A DNA stretch of 64,000 bases from Forficula auricularia. Lineage: Eukaryota; Arthropoda; Insecta; Dermaptera; Forficulidae. The position numbers and the translations under genes are program-made. How positions within the stretch are numbered: the stretch's first letter is position 1; every line of letters begins with the position of its first letter. The DNA is taken from NCBI GenBank assembly GCA_024734495.1, contig JALMQS010000187.1, positions 11,523,300-11,587,299 of the forward strand, in the 5' to 3' direction. Below, piece after piece: positions 22,529-32,735 of this stretch. The notes under the pieces are model-generated. The model searched no databases, was not told the DNA's origin, and worked only from the letters and a program-made list of their open reading frames with translations.

Positions 22529-22684
22529 CGAGGGGTGAACCGCGACCTAAAATCGTGTACACCTACTTCCACTTCCACTTTCATTTCCAAGTAGATGACA
22601 ATAGATTATCTAATGAATTCCAAAGTAATTCCAAATAATTCCAAAGATGGTGTACACCTAATTCCAATCGCAGCTCACCGCTCG
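22529..22684. mobile_element. MITE family B, copy 3
   Basis: Ends CGAGGGGTGAACCGCG and CGCAGCTCACCGCTCG. The flanking 8-mers GAGAATAG and TAAAATAG match at six positions. The interior AATTCCAAAGTAATTCCAAA and GTGTACACCTACTTCCACTT are shared with copies 4 and 5. Confidence 0.85.
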
Positions 22685-22822
22685 TAAAATAGTATATGGG
22701 AAAGTAAAATGATTTGTATAGACTCTCCTTTAATTTTTTTTTCATTCCTCTACAATAATCATTCTAATGATTCTTTGGCTTATATAAATAAAATCTTGAC
22801 TATCAGAAAATTACACTGCTCG
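22685..22822 (+). repeat. Direct repeat flanking a foldback cluster (left copy)
   Basis: GTATATGGGAAAGTAAAATG, GATTTGTATAG and TTCTAATGATTCTTTGGCTT recur at 25020-25150 in the same orientation with a few substitutions. The copies bracket about 2.2 kb containing three foldbacks. The right copy is directly preceded by a hAT-like terminus, TTGTGGCCACCCCTG. Confidence 0.7.
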
Positions 22823-22902
22823 ACAAAAATTAAACAAAAATTTCTCTACGTAATAATTAGTAGAGATTGTGGTGTTGGTGCAAGAGGTGAAACATCTTTA
22901 AT

Positions 22903-23092
22903 AAAGATAAGAGTAAATAAATATTATATTTAATATTCATTTACTATGAGTTAAGGATTCTTGGTCACTTGTTTTACATTAAAATTAAAAAAATTAAAAG
23001 ATGTAAAAAAAATTTTTTAAGTGACAAGTGACCAAGAATCCTTAACTCATAGTAAATGAATATTAAATATAATATTTATTTACTCTTATCTT
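22903..23092. repeat. Foldback 1 of a consecutive cluster
   Basis: Seventy-bp arms, nearly perfect: AAAGATAAGAGTAAATAAAT on the left and the complement on the right, each also containing ATTCATTTACTATGAGTTAA. The spacer of about 50 bp is A-rich. The unit is followed by TCTCTACGTAA, which also precedes it at 22842. Confidence 0.85.
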
Positions 23093-23156
23093 TCTCTACG
23101 TAAACCTAACAATGAATTCCAGTAGATTTTTCTACGCTGATTCTCATGCAATTTCC

Positions 23157-23629
23157 CGATTTTTTACAACACCGCAGAGTTTTGAGATATTATCGGTCAA
23201 AATGACGAAAAATGCCATTTTGACCTATTTTCGAGTCCCATTAGATATTAAACAGCAATGTTTGAAATCAAAATATTTTGTTGACGTAATAGATAACAGC
23301 TTCTTGATTTTCAATTTACCTACCACTTGTTTTTAGCTCAATTAGAACTTGAGTTAGGTATAACTAAAAAACTAAAACTACGTGATTATAAAGGATAATA
23401 AACATAGATAAAAACATAAGGTCTTAGTTTTTTATTTATAACTCGAGTTCTAATTGAGCCAATTGGTAATTTGAAAATCAAGAAGCTGTTATCTATTACG
23501 TCAAAAAAATATTTTGATTTCAAATATTGCTGTTTAATATCTAATGGGACTCGAAATTAGGTCAAAATGGCATTTTTCGTCATTTTGACCGATAATATCT
23601 CAAAACTCTGCGGCGTTGTAAAAATCGGG
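23157..23629. repeat. Foldback 2 of a consecutive cluster
   Basis: Arms of about 185 bp share CCCGATTTTTTACAAC, GAGTTTTGAGATATTATCGG and ATCAAGAAGCTGTTATCTA. The spacer (about 23340-23430) contains another small inverted pair around AACTCGAGTTCTAATTGAG. The right edge abuts the next palindrome. Reading frames in the arms are not conserved as protein. Confidence 0.85.
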
Positions 23630-24081
23630 TGACTCACAGCCATCTTCAGTCTACAACAAGGTAACATGCGAAATGTTTAAGCATAACAATAATAAAATAC
23701 AATATTAACAATAATTGTAACACGATATACCTCACTGTTGTAAATGCAAGTGCGTTTTTATGCAAAAACTTATTTTCAAACATATGACATGCATATATGC
23801 TCCACCAGTTCATCAAAAATCAAAAAAATCAGAATACACAAATAAAATTTAAAATAAAAATAAAATTAAAACAAGGGAAAATGCCAAGCATTCATTATTA
23901 TATAGAATTTTGAGCAATATGTCAAAGTATTTATTGGAATTGAAAAGTTTTTGTTTTGCCGAGAGTAGCAGAGTTGTTGATTCACAAAGATAAACAAAGA
24001 GGTTGTCCTCTGCTTGATGCAACATACATACACACATATATATCTCGAGATGATATATCTGTATATATATTATTTATTTGT

Positions 24082-24124
24082 TTGAGACTATAGTTTCGAA
24101 GACTTGGTCTTCATCATCAGTCTT
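24082..24124 (-). ncRNA. Hammerhead-ribozyme-like motif (left arm of 1.15-kb palindrome)
   Basis: Minus strand: CTGATGA, one extra T, helix II GAAGAC-CAA-GTCTTC (6 bp), then GAAAC, TATA and GTC. In hammerhead terms CUGANGA and GAAA are the two core strands, A-U and C-G form a two-pair helix III closed by UAUA, and cleavage would follow GUC. The helix I strands pair only weakly. Confidence 0.65.
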
Positions 24125-24307
24125 TCTTCAATTATAAATGTTTTTCATGGACTCAATATCATATGGATATTGAAAACTTGGTGTTCTTTCCTCACTGGTG
24201 GTCAGCTTAGCTAAGCTTAGCTAAGCTGACCACCAGTGAGGAAAGAACACCAAGTTTTCAATATCCATATGATATTGAGTCCATGAAAAACATTTATAAT
24301 TGAAGAA

Positions 24308-24348
24308 AGACTGATGATGAAGACCAAGTCTCGAAACTATAGTCTCAA
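24308..24348 (+). ncRNA. Hammerhead-ribozyme-like motif (right arm of 1.15-kb palindrome)
   Basis: CTGATGA (24311-24317), TGAAGACCAAGTCTC and GAAACTATAGTC. Compared with the mirror copy, one base is lost from the 3' side of helix II, shortening it to AGAC/GTCT plus a mismatch. Confidence 0.6.
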
Positions 24349-24756
24349 ACAAATAAATAATATATATACAGATATATCATCTCGAGATATATATGTGTGT
24401 ATGTTTATTTGCATCAAGCAGAGGACAACCTCTTTGTTTCTCTTTGTGTATTTATTGGAAGATATTGTATGGATTTAATGTGATTTGACAATGTTTTTGT
24501 TTGTTGTATTGAGTTTTTTCCTTAGCCATTTTCCCTTATTTTTAATTTTATTTTTATTTTAAATTTTATTTGTGTAATCTGATTTTTTTGATTTTTGATG
24601 AACTGGTGGAGCATATATGCATGTCATATGTTTGAAAATGAGTTTTGCATAAAAACGCACTTGCATTTACAACAGTGAGGTATATCGTGTTACAATTATT
24701 GTTAATATTGTATTTTATTATTGTTATGCTTAAACATTTCGCATGTTACCTTGTTG

Positions 24757-24797
24757 TAGACTGAAGATGGCTGTGAGTCACGGCTGAAACGTCTCTC
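24757..24797 (+). ncRNA. Hammerhead-ribozyme-like motif with 7-bp helix II
   Basis: CTGAAGA (24761-24767), one extra T, helix II GGCTGTG-AGT-CACGGCT with two G-U pairs, then GAAACGTC. A tail with AATTAAATAAAGAAAA follows. The mirror at 23630-23656 keeps only the first half; the break falls in the helix II loop, where foldback 2 begins. Confidence 0.65.
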
Positions 24798-24949
24798 GTT
24801 TGTACTAATTAAATAAAGAAAATGCTCCATCTGTGAAGCTGGAATTTTTTTCTTTTAACAAGAATTATCCATCCATTCTACGAGGTCCTTTTAGTCTCAA
24901 CCTTTTAAACATTTAATTATTATACTTTTTAAAATCAGTATTATTCAAG

Positions 24950-25019
24950 AAGGTTCAAGAGCCGCACGAGATTGACTGAAGAGCCGCATGCGGCTCGCGA
25001 GCCACGTTGTGGCCACCCC
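24950..25019 (+). mobile_element. hAT-type terminal fragment
   Basis: GAGCCGCATGCGGCTCGCGA is followed by GCCACGTTGTGGCCACCCCTG. The reverse complement begins CAGGGGTGGCCAC, a familiar hAT start. The other terminus was not found nearby. A similar end GGTTGGCCACCCCTGG sits at 61813-61828. Confidence 0.5.
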
Positions 25020-25150
25020 TGGTATATGGGAAAGTAAAAATGATTTGTATAGCCTCTCCTTCAATTTTTTTTTTCATTCTTCTACAATAATAATTCTAAT
25101 GATTCTTTGTCTTATATAGATAATAACTTGCCTATCAGAAAATTATCATT
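25020..25150 (+). repeat. Direct repeat flanking a foldback cluster (right copy)
   Basis: Right partner of 22685-22822 with the same order of blocks. Beyond it, 25150-25680 is AT-rich with a degenerate AAATTCTAAA(A/T) tandem at about 25490-25680 and no gene. Confidence 0.65.
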
Positions 25151-25677
25151 CCCAACAAGATATATAGAATTTATTCATTTCTCTAATTATCATTTGAATA
25201 TATCACATATTGTAAAGAATAGGATAGAATTAATCAATTTGCTTCTTCGGGGGGTTATTCAATGACTAACTCTTTTAACGTATGCTATAGCTGTCATTTC
25301 TTTTATTATTCACAATAGAAATTTCATAAGATTATTAGTACCTAGCTATAATTCTTACCTCATACAAATAATTCGATGTTGATACGATCAAGACTGACGC
25401 AATTATAGGACAATTGGACAATCAATTCTTACCTAATTACACTCACAATTTAAATAGAAAAAAGAACAATTAACTTTTAATCAAATTCTATAACGTTCAA
25501 ATGAAAAAAATGTCTAAAATTGGAAGAAATTCTAAATACAAAAATTGGAAGAAATTTTTAAATTCTAAAATGTGAAGAAATTTTTAAATTCTAAAATGTG
25601 AAGAAATTCTAAATTATAAACTTGAAAGAAATTCTAAACTTAGAAATATTCTAAATTTCATTGAAATTTTAAAAAAT

Positions 25678-25830
25678 TTTAACCGTATTCAAAAAAGGAG
25701 GAGGTTCTCAATTCGACTAATTTTTTTTTTATGTCTATGTTACCTGATATCTTCTAGACGTTTTTTTTTCATTGGTATTGGACCTTTTTTGCTATGTTTG
25801 TTCAGGCATAACTTACGAAGTCGCAAACTT
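25678..25830 (+). repeat. AACCGACTTC family fragment
   Basis: TTTAACCGTATTCAAAAAAG + GAGGAGGTTCTCAATTCGAC, then TATGTTACCTGATATCTTCT and TTGGACCTTTTTTGCTATG. Shorter than the copies at 4960 and 48400 owing to an internal deletion after ATATCTTCT. Confidence 0.7.
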
Positions 25831-26014
25831 AAATTTGGCATAAGTACCCACACCATACTAAACGATCCTAGAAAAAATATTTTCTCGCAATTAATGTAAG
25901 CTGAAACTCCCCTATATACCTACTGAGCTATATATCCTTTTAACTATGGTAACTACTATAGTATCCAAGTCGTGGGTTTTTTTTCAAAATTTCAACACTA
26001 AAATTTTAAAAAAT

Positions 26015-27830
26015 AATTAAAATAAAAAATAAGCGGTGTTCTGATGTGGCCATCCACTTGACTTTACCATACAACCTGGCCCCTCACTTATATTTAATAT
26101 TTAATAAAATTATTTATAATCATGTAGGGGAGGGGGGTTAATTTTTGCATTTTTAGACTCCTGGGGTCCCACTGATTATGTATACAAAATTTGGTTGAAT
26201 TTGATTGATGGCCAAGATTTTCATTTTTTGACCCCCCTCCCTCCCCCATTTTGGGCCGTTAGTTTTTGCATTTTTAGACTTCTGGGATCCCACTGATATG
26301 TATACAAAATCTGGTTGAGCTTGCTAAAATGGTCTAGGTTTTTAATTTTTTACCCCCCTCCATCCCCTTAATTTTGGGTCGAAATGCACCAAAATCTAAT
26401 CAGCTCTTAATCTCAATGGACCAAAACTACGTGTGAAATTTGGTTTCGATATTCACACTAGTTTTTGAGCTAGCTCGTCCACAAAAATTTGATAACGCAC
26501 AGACTAACAACCAGACAACCAGACAGACTAACTAACAGACATTTTGACAAAACTATTATTATCTCTAAAAATATAATTTTTTCGATGTTCACTTATTAGA
26601 CCTTTTTTGTAGAGCGAAATGCCATGGTTTCGCTCAATTTTTTTAATCAAAATACTTTCAGCCGTTTTTGAGATATTTCGAAAAAAAGGAGCAAAAAAAA
26701 ACACTTTTTCATCCGCGATTACAATACTTGACCATACCCTGTATGTTTACATTGTTGTAAATATGGACATGGGTAGGGAGTATTTATTACTATGGTCAAA
26801 TAATTGTAAAAAAAAAAAATGTAAATTTTAATTTGGAAATAAAAACATTTTGTTCAAAAAAAAACCTCGTAGAACCCCCCCCCCCCCTAGAACTAAATTC
26901 TGGCTACGCCGCTGACAGATATAGAAAAAGATCAGAAAAGGCTGAAATTGTTACTGAACTCGGAGATCTTCGGATGGATACAAAATTCTTAATATTCCAT
27001 TCTAAGAGACTTGTATTTTCTTTAAGGATATAATTATTGTAGCTAATCTCCAGATAATGAGCGTATAAAAATAAATATGAATAGGTATTTCCTCATGCAC
27101 TGTCATTTTCCTCCTGCAATATCAGATAAAATTGAAACATGGAAATTGCTCAATACACGTAACTGATGGATGGCATTGCCAAATCTCTCGCTCTCAATGA
27201 CTAGTCACATTCAAAATGGAATAAAAATGGAACTAAACACTTTTTTTTGAGCTCTCTTCTAGACCCAGAGTTATTATTTGGGGCCAGATGAAATATCAGT
27301 TTTTTACTTTACCATACAGGGTATGGTCAAGTATTGTAATCCTGCATGAAAAAAGTGGTTTTTTATGCTTCTTTTTTCGAAATATCTCAAAAACGGCTGA
27401 AACTATTTTGATTAAAAAAATTGAGAGAAACCATGGAATTTCGCTCTACAAAAAAGCTCTAATACCATAACTGAACATCGAAAAAATTATATTTTTCGAG
27501 ATAATAATTTTTTTGTCAAAATGTCTGTTAGTTAGACTGTGCGTTACCAAATTTTTGTGGAGCAAAAACTAACCGCCCAAAATGGGGGGGGGGTGTAGGG
27601 TCAAAGAATGAAAATGTAGGCTCTTGTACCAAACTCATCCAAATTTTGTATATATAATCAGTGGGCCCCCAGGAGTCTAAAAATGCAAAAACTAACCCCC
27701 CTCCCCTACATGATTATAAATAATTTTATTAAATATTAAATATAAGTGAGGAAGGAGCCAGGTTATATGGTAAAGTCAACTGGATGGCCACATCAGAACA
27801 CGTGGGCTTATTTATTTATTTTTTTAATTC
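26015..27830. repeat. Large inverted pair of repeat D
   Basis: CTGATGTGGCCATCCACTTG + ACTTTACCATA at the left and the complement at the right (27755-27810) define arms of 500-700 bp. Each arm also carries CATTTTTAGACTCCTGG, ACCAAATTTTTGTGG, TTTCGCTC(A/T)A and CAGCCGTTTTTGAGATATTT. The 26760-27290 spacer is unrelated. Further copies are at 36160-36690 and 53100-53480. Confidence 0.8.
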
Positions 27831-28079
27831 GATCTGCTTGAATATTATAATTTTTGACTATGGTTGGGACCATATGAGGAAACGTACTTTTTACTTTATG
27901 ACTTTGTGAAATTAGCTTGAAAAAATTTTGTTAAAAAAGTTTTGTTGGAAATACGAAAACTGCCTCGGAAGAAGTTACTCTAAATCTTCAATTTTTGCCC
28001 CTCCCCCCATCAATTTCACATATTGAGTCATTTTCATAGGACCGTATATAGGGATATGGTAAAGTAAAAAAAAAAAAAA

Positions 28080-28400
28080 TTAGAAATGCAAAAACTGGGG
28101 GTAGGGGTGGGTGGTGCAGGAGGTGGGGTGCAGAGTTGGTCGAGTGGCTGGTTCGGGGTCCAGGGGTCATAACGGGGGTGCGGTTCGCAGGGGCGGTATG
28201 GGGTGGTTTTCCAGGAGGCGTGGCGGGGTGTGGTGTGCGGCATGGGGCGGTGGTCCAGGGGCGTAGCGGGGCTGGTATGGGGTGGGGTGCAGTGACGGGG
28301 TGGTTTTTATCAGAATTTTAAATTAAAAATAATATTAATATATAATTTTTAACTGAAGCAAAAAGTTGCCGAGCATCGCTCGGTGGCTCCAGGTACTCTA
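28080..28400 (+). repeat. Repeat C: G-rich cassette plus hairpin end, copy 2
   Basis: AGAAATGCAAAAACTGGGGG leads into a 210-bp G-rich tract, then AATTTTAAATTAAAAATAAT, ACTGAAGCAAAAAGTTGCCG and the hairpin GCCGAGCATCGCTCGGTGGC. The G-rich text resembles but does not duplicate that at 6590-6675. Confidence 0.7.
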
Positions 28401-28528
28401 TAATAAAAAAAAGAGTTATTATAAGATTGGAGTAATTTTTGGAGACGGACTGATAAGTGAATTAAGTGGATATTGATGAGGCAGTCCAAAAAAAGAAGAA
28501 GATAATTTACACTATCTTTTTATTCATA

Positions 28529-28574
28529 AAACCGACGTTTCGGAGGCTATTCCCTCCTTCTTCAGGGTTTTGAA
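28529..28574 (-). ncRNA. Hammerhead-ribozyme-like motif, minus copy
   Basis: The mirror image of the motif at 28662-28706, with the same helices: AAAACC/GGTTTT, GGAGG/CCTCC and GAAACGTC. Confidence 0.7.
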
Positions 28575-28661
28575 AAGTCAGTGAAGGAAATCCAATGCGG
28601 CATTCCCCTCTGTCTCCTCTTTCAGTGGAATGCCGCATTGGATTTCCTTCACTGACTTTTC

Positions 28662-28706
28662 AAAACCCTGAAGAAGGAGGGAATAGCCTCCGAAACGTCG
28701 GTTTTA
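28662..28706 (+). ncRNA. Hammerhead-ribozyme-like motif, best example
   Basis: Helix I AAAACC/GGTTTT (6 bp) directly flanks the core on one side and the cleavage position on the other. CTGAAGA (28668-28674) is followed by one extra A, then helix II GGAGG-GAATAG-CCTCC, then GAAAC and GTC. Helix III is reduced to A-U and C-G without a loop, which matches the diminished helix III reported for hammerheads of Penelope-like elements; such forms act as dimers. Only the extra A departs from the textbook core. Confidence 0.72.
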
Positions 28707-28791
28707 TGAATAAAAAGATATTATTTTTTTCGGGAGCCGAAATTAGGGGGGGGGGTTCAAAAAATTAGAACTATCAATATAAGTCTTAGAG

Positions 28792-29313
28792 CAGTGATTC
28801 CCAACCTTTTGTGGCCCATATCGCCCATTTCTAGAGGTTGAGTAACACCTATCGCCACCTTTTCCTTTTCATTGTATGTCTAATTCTAATTAGAAAGTAA
28901 AGTATAAATAATAAAGCAGTTTTATTATTTTAAACAATTTTATTGCCGTATTTAAAAACAACCAAAACAGTTTTATCCGGTCACTCTTAAATAAAATAGA
29001 AAAAAAAATTAAAATGTACTTTCATTTTTTACAGATTTTTTTGAATAACAAAGAAGTGAAATAAATAATTAACTAAGATCATTGACGTACATTTAAAAAA
29101 CAGGAGTACCTACAAATCTGGAATCTAGAAAAATTAAGAAAGTTGACAGTTAAAATTTGAAAAAATATATGAAAGTTTGAAAACTTTGTTATTGTTTTAT
29201 AATACAGTGCTATTTTAATTTTTCCTACTTTGAATACTCATCACCCCCAAATCTCCCCCCTGATTACCCAAATCGCCCACTTGGGGGCGATCGCCCCAGG
29301 TTGGGAACCACTG
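28792..29313. mobile_element. hAT MITE with perfect 8-bp duplication
   Basis: Ends CAGTGATTCCCAACCTTTTG and CCAGGTTGGGAACCACTG, flanked by TCTTAGAG on both sides (28784-28791, 29314-29321). Subterminal GCCCATATCGCCCATTT and AATCGCCCACTTGGGGGCGA are further partial inverted matches. AT-rich interior, no transposase. Confidence 0.92.
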
Positions 29314-29729
29314 TCTTAGAGCCTTTAATGGAAGACGAAATTTTGCACATGACCCCTATAGGGTCATATATATATATATACACGACTTTATGAAAATGGC
29401 TCATTATGTAGAATTGAGGATTGGGAGGGGGGGGGCATGGGGGGGTCAAAAATATTTTCAAACAAAAATTGAAGAAAGGTTTTATTTCTAATAAAATAGT
29501 CTCATAATTAAAAGGAGATATTATTAATTGCTAATGGGCTCAAAATTAAGGGGGGGGGGGGGTTCTTTCGTAAATTAAAGTCATGTGGATGGCCACATCA
29601 GTTTAATTATTAAAAATAAGTAAATGCCTATATAACTATTGTTCCAAATGATCAAGAGTCGTATGTCTGTCTGTCTGTCTGCTCCTCCTTATCTGGCTTG
29701 TGCCCCTCCCTTTGCCCCCCTCCCCGCCT

Positions 29730-29960
29730 TAGGAAATATTTCCCAATGACATAGATACACATATGTATTTCTTTCTATGATAATCTGATGTGTACACGTT
29801 GCCCCCCTTTAGTAGAAAAGGGGAGGTGTCGAGCCTCCCCCTCCGGGTGTTGGTGGGGTTGTATCTGCAGGGGTATGGGGCGCTGTCCCTCAAGGGGAGG
29901 GTTTCTATTCTGGGCCGGCCCCCAAGCAATGCAATCCGGCCCCATGCGGGGGCGGAGATT
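29730..29960. other. GC-rich tract of unknown nature
   Basis: Unlike its surroundings this stretch is GC-rich and non-monotonous, with overlapping open frames on both strands. No frame has recognisable protein motifs. It may belong to an unrecognised repeat. Confidence 0.3.
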
Positions 29961-30129
29961 CAAATACACTATTCTTAAGCACTAGTAATATTAGTAATAA
30001 ATATAATGCAATATGGAAGATTCAAGGCCCTACACCAAGTTTCGGGGGCAACTTTTTCACTAATTATCCCGAAATATATATTAATTTATCTTAAGTCATG
30101 GTGGTGCTGAAAATTCTCATATAAGTGTT

Positions 30130-30900
30130 AAAGTACCTGGAGCCACCGAGCGAAGCACGGTAACCCCTGACCTCCCCCCTCCCAAAACCTCACACCCCGC
30201 CCCACCCCACCCCAACCGCGCCTCCCACCCCCGGATCCTCCACAACTGCACCCCACCTCTTGCACCTCCCACAAATACCCCAGCCCGCACCCAGTTTTTG
30301 CATTTCTAGCTTTCTAGTGGTCCACATATTATGTGTAGGTATATTTGTTTACTCGTACACCAATTTGCCCACATTCGTTCATATTGGTAGACATTATAAA
30401 AAATAAATAGGAAAATATTAATAAAAAAAATAATCGTAAAGGATCTGAAATAATAACATAAAATTAAATAAGATTTATTTTCAAGTTATATAAAAAAAGC
30501 CACTTCAACCACTTTATTTGTAAACACATCTGTAATGTTATTATTTAAACACCTGTTAATTAAAAAAAAAAATCCTAATTTTAATATAATATATTGTTAT
30601 TTGCTATAACCTATTAGTGGGTTTTAAAATTAAAAAAACAATTAATAAATAAAAGATAATTGAAAAAAATGTAAACAAACTTTTTTATTGAGATTTTCAT
30701 CTATCAATAATTACTGTAATTAAGAAAAGATGAAATTTGTCGAGGTCCAGACCTAGCCAGATTGTTTTCTCATCCTCAAAACTTGTTAATAGAGTTGGTT
30801 TCATCAAAATCGGCAGAGCCGTTTTCAAAATAGAACTAAAATACAAATATATAAACAAGCGATTTTTGCTCGTTTAATAGAGATATATAGATAGATAGAT
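30130..30900 (-). repeat. Long interspersed repeat C/K, inverted copy
   Basis: Read on the minus strand it carries the same series of blocks as 9500-10335 and ends at GGAGCCACCGAGCG-type hairpin sequence (30138-30162) and a C-rich tract (30165-30295). The left-hand end on the minus strand is GCGATTTTTGCTCGTTTAAT near 30851-30880, followed by a TAGA microsatellite. Confidence 0.75.
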
Positions 30901-31006
30901 AAAAACAAACTTCTTTTTTAGCAATTTTTAATTCAAATAGCTGGTTTAAATTGATCCAGATATTTCAAAAACTTTACAGTTTTAGTGGATCTTGTAGCAA
31001 ATACAA

Positions 31007-31305
31007 CCCAGGTAATACAAGAGATTCTACAAATATCCACCAATTATATTAAAAGTACATATTATATCCCAATTATTCTCAGGTATTCTTAGAATATATT
31101 CTTGGATGAATCTTCCGGGAATATCCTTTGGTGGATAATCTAAGAATATTCTAATAAATTGAATTATATGTCCTACACCAATATTTTATAGTTCTAAGAA
31201 AATTCCCAAAATATCTACGAACATTGAAAAATTATTCACTGGATATTCCAATGTCCAGAAAAGATATTATCAGAATATTTATAGATTATTCTTGTACTAC
31301 CTGGG
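31007..31305. mobile_element. MITE with CCCAGGTA ends
   Basis: CCCAGGTAATACAAGAG and CTTGTACTACCTGGG are imperfect inverted ends. The interior has several AGAATATTC-like inverted blocks. The duplication is not clear. Confidence 0.7.
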
Positions 31306-31427
31306 AATAGGGGCTAGTTGAAGTTTACAAATTATAATACAAATAATGTATTTTTTTTCTTTTTAAACAATTTTTCAAATCAAAAAAATTGATCATATAA
31401 ATTTAATATTTATATTATATATTACAC

Positions 31428-31531
31428 CTCCATCCAAATCACCGTATCTGCTCCGCCTCCAAAATTGGAATGTCTATTTGGCTCTATATTCAAATTTTAG
31501 AGACGGAGCAGATACGGTGATTTGGATGGAG
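31428..31531. repeat. Perfect 28-bp hairpin
   Basis: CTCCATCCAAATCACCGTAT + CTGCTCCG (31428-31455) is mirrored exactly at 31504-31531, with a 48-bp loop. It is probably a tiny foldback transposon. The neighbouring 31540-31890 holds no gene. Confidence 0.8.
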
Positions 31532-32238
31532 TAAAATATGATGAAATATGAAAATTATAGCTTAAAATTTTCAAGTTCGATAAATTTGCCAAACTTTGAA
31601 AAGCAGTATCTCGAAAACTATTAGGTCTAGCGAGGCCATTCTGGTCTCAAATTGTAGCAAATTTAATCTAATTTAAAAATGTATAGAGTGGTCTTTATCG
31701 AAAACGCGCTCATTCATGGTCAAAATGGGAAAAAATTGTGGACATTTTGCAGTTTTGGGGATAGTCAAAAGTGATCCGAAGGGCTGTCGAGGTCGAATAC
31801 TTTGATTTTGCATCTCAGTCACATCCCATATAAAAAAAACGAAAACTACTACCCCCATTTGATGCAACTTAAGATGTACTAGAGATTACTGGACTGTTCT
31901 CGAAAACGGCTCTAGCGATTTGGATGAAATTCACTGGTCAGGAGGGTTTTGTGTTGGACATTCGATCTGTCACGGTCTCATCTTCGGCTAAGTTGTTTTT
32001 GATGGGTTTTTTTGTTAATTAAAATAATTATTTACAGGTGGTTGTCTTGATAAAAATGTATAATTACATTTTTATTCAATTTCCTTTTAATTATTAATTG
32101 CTTTTTTAAATTTAAATTCCACTAATAAATCATTACCATACATATTAAAAGTTAGGCAATTTAATCGAGCTTTAAATCCTACAAATATATTAGAATATTT
32201 GGCAATTTAATTGATGAACTCAAAAATTGTTTTTTAAT

Positions 32239-32487
32239 GGGGGAATGAGGATTGGGATTAACCAATCGACTTGATTGGGGAATAATGGAATTGAAATAAT
32301 TATCGGAAAAGAGGTTTTTTTATCTAATTAGATTTTTCCTCTTATTAAAAACATGGACTAAAGATGAATAAGGACACTCGATGGTGGAGAAGTAATCTCC
32401 GGAATCGAAGCAAAAATACAATGTATACATTAATTAATGTAAAATAATTGGTTTAATAAAATTTATAAAAAAAAAAAAAAAAAAAAT
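32239..32487 (+). mobile_element. Poly(A)-tailed retroposon, copy 1
   Basis: About 220 bp, almost identical to 54140-54383 from CCAATCGACTTGATTGGGGA through GGTTTAATAAAAT, ending in a 20-base A run. An 11-bp duplication flanks it with one mismatch (TGTTTTTTAAT at 32228, TGTTATTTAAT at 32488). AATAAA lies just before the tail. No protein frame; source RNA unrecognised. Confidence 0.82.
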
Positions 32488-32557
32488 GTTATTTAATTTG
32501 AAGGAGACAATAAAAGAGTGTATCTTCTGCTGGAATTATAAATTTTATTTATTTATA

Positions 32558-32600
32558 ACGAGACTATAGTTTCGAGGACTTTTTCCTCTTCGTCAGTCTA
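32558..32600 (-). ncRNA. Hammerhead-ribozyme-like motif, minus copy
   Basis: The minus strand reads CTGACGAAGAGGAAAAAGTC + CTCGAAACTATAGTC. The helix II loop is one A longer than in the mirror copy; the core is unchanged. Confidence 0.65.
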
Positions 32601-32691
32601 TTACAATTGATTCACAGGAATTAATGTATGAATGGAAAGTTAAAATTTTAACTTTCCATTCATACATTAATTCCTGTGAATCAATTGTAAT

Positions 32692-32735
32692 AGACTGACG
32701 AAGAGGAAAAGTCCTCGAAACTATAGTCTCGTTAT
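32692..32735 (+). ncRNA. Hammerhead-ribozyme-like motif, plus copy
   Basis: CTGACGA (32695-32701), one extra A, helix II GAGG-AAAAGT-CCTC, then GAAAC, TATA and GTC. It is the same subtype as the motifs in the 1.15-kb palindrome (shared GAAACTATAGTCTC). Downstream is AAATAAATAAAA. A mirror copy on the minus strand lies at 32558-32600. Confidence 0.68.

Larger units (their letters stand above)
23630..24782. repeat. Foldback 3: 1.15-kb palindrome with hammerhead-like motifs
   Basis: The palindrome is centred at about 24206-24215 on repeated AGCTTAGCTA. The arms match from GTGAGGAAAGAACACCAAG at the centre out to GACTCACAGCCATCTTCAGT at the left and its complement at the right. Each arm carries a CTGATGA...GAAAC motif (minus 24082-24124, plus 24308-24348), and the right end has another at 24757-24797. 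The reading frame at 23849-24037 lies wholly inside an arm and is not a gene. Confidence 0.88.
28515..28721. repeat. Foldback with paired hammerhead-like motifs
   Basis: A near-perfect palindrome centred at about 28618. Arms include TATCTTTTTATTCATAAAAC and GACTTTTCAAAACCCTGAAG. Each arm holds one complete hammerhead-like motif pointing outward and a downstream AATAAAAAGAT tail. Sequence GCCGCATTGGATTTCCTTCA is shared by both arms near the centre. Confidence 0.88.

Noticed and set aside
23112..23336. 74-residue frame in a foldback
   Set aside because: It lies mostly inside an inverted arm whose mirror copy does not preserve the frame.
22685..25150. LTR retrotransposon bounded by the 130-bp direct repeats
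   Set aside because: There is no TG..CA ends, primer site, polypurine tract or coding sequence between the repeats, only foldbacks.
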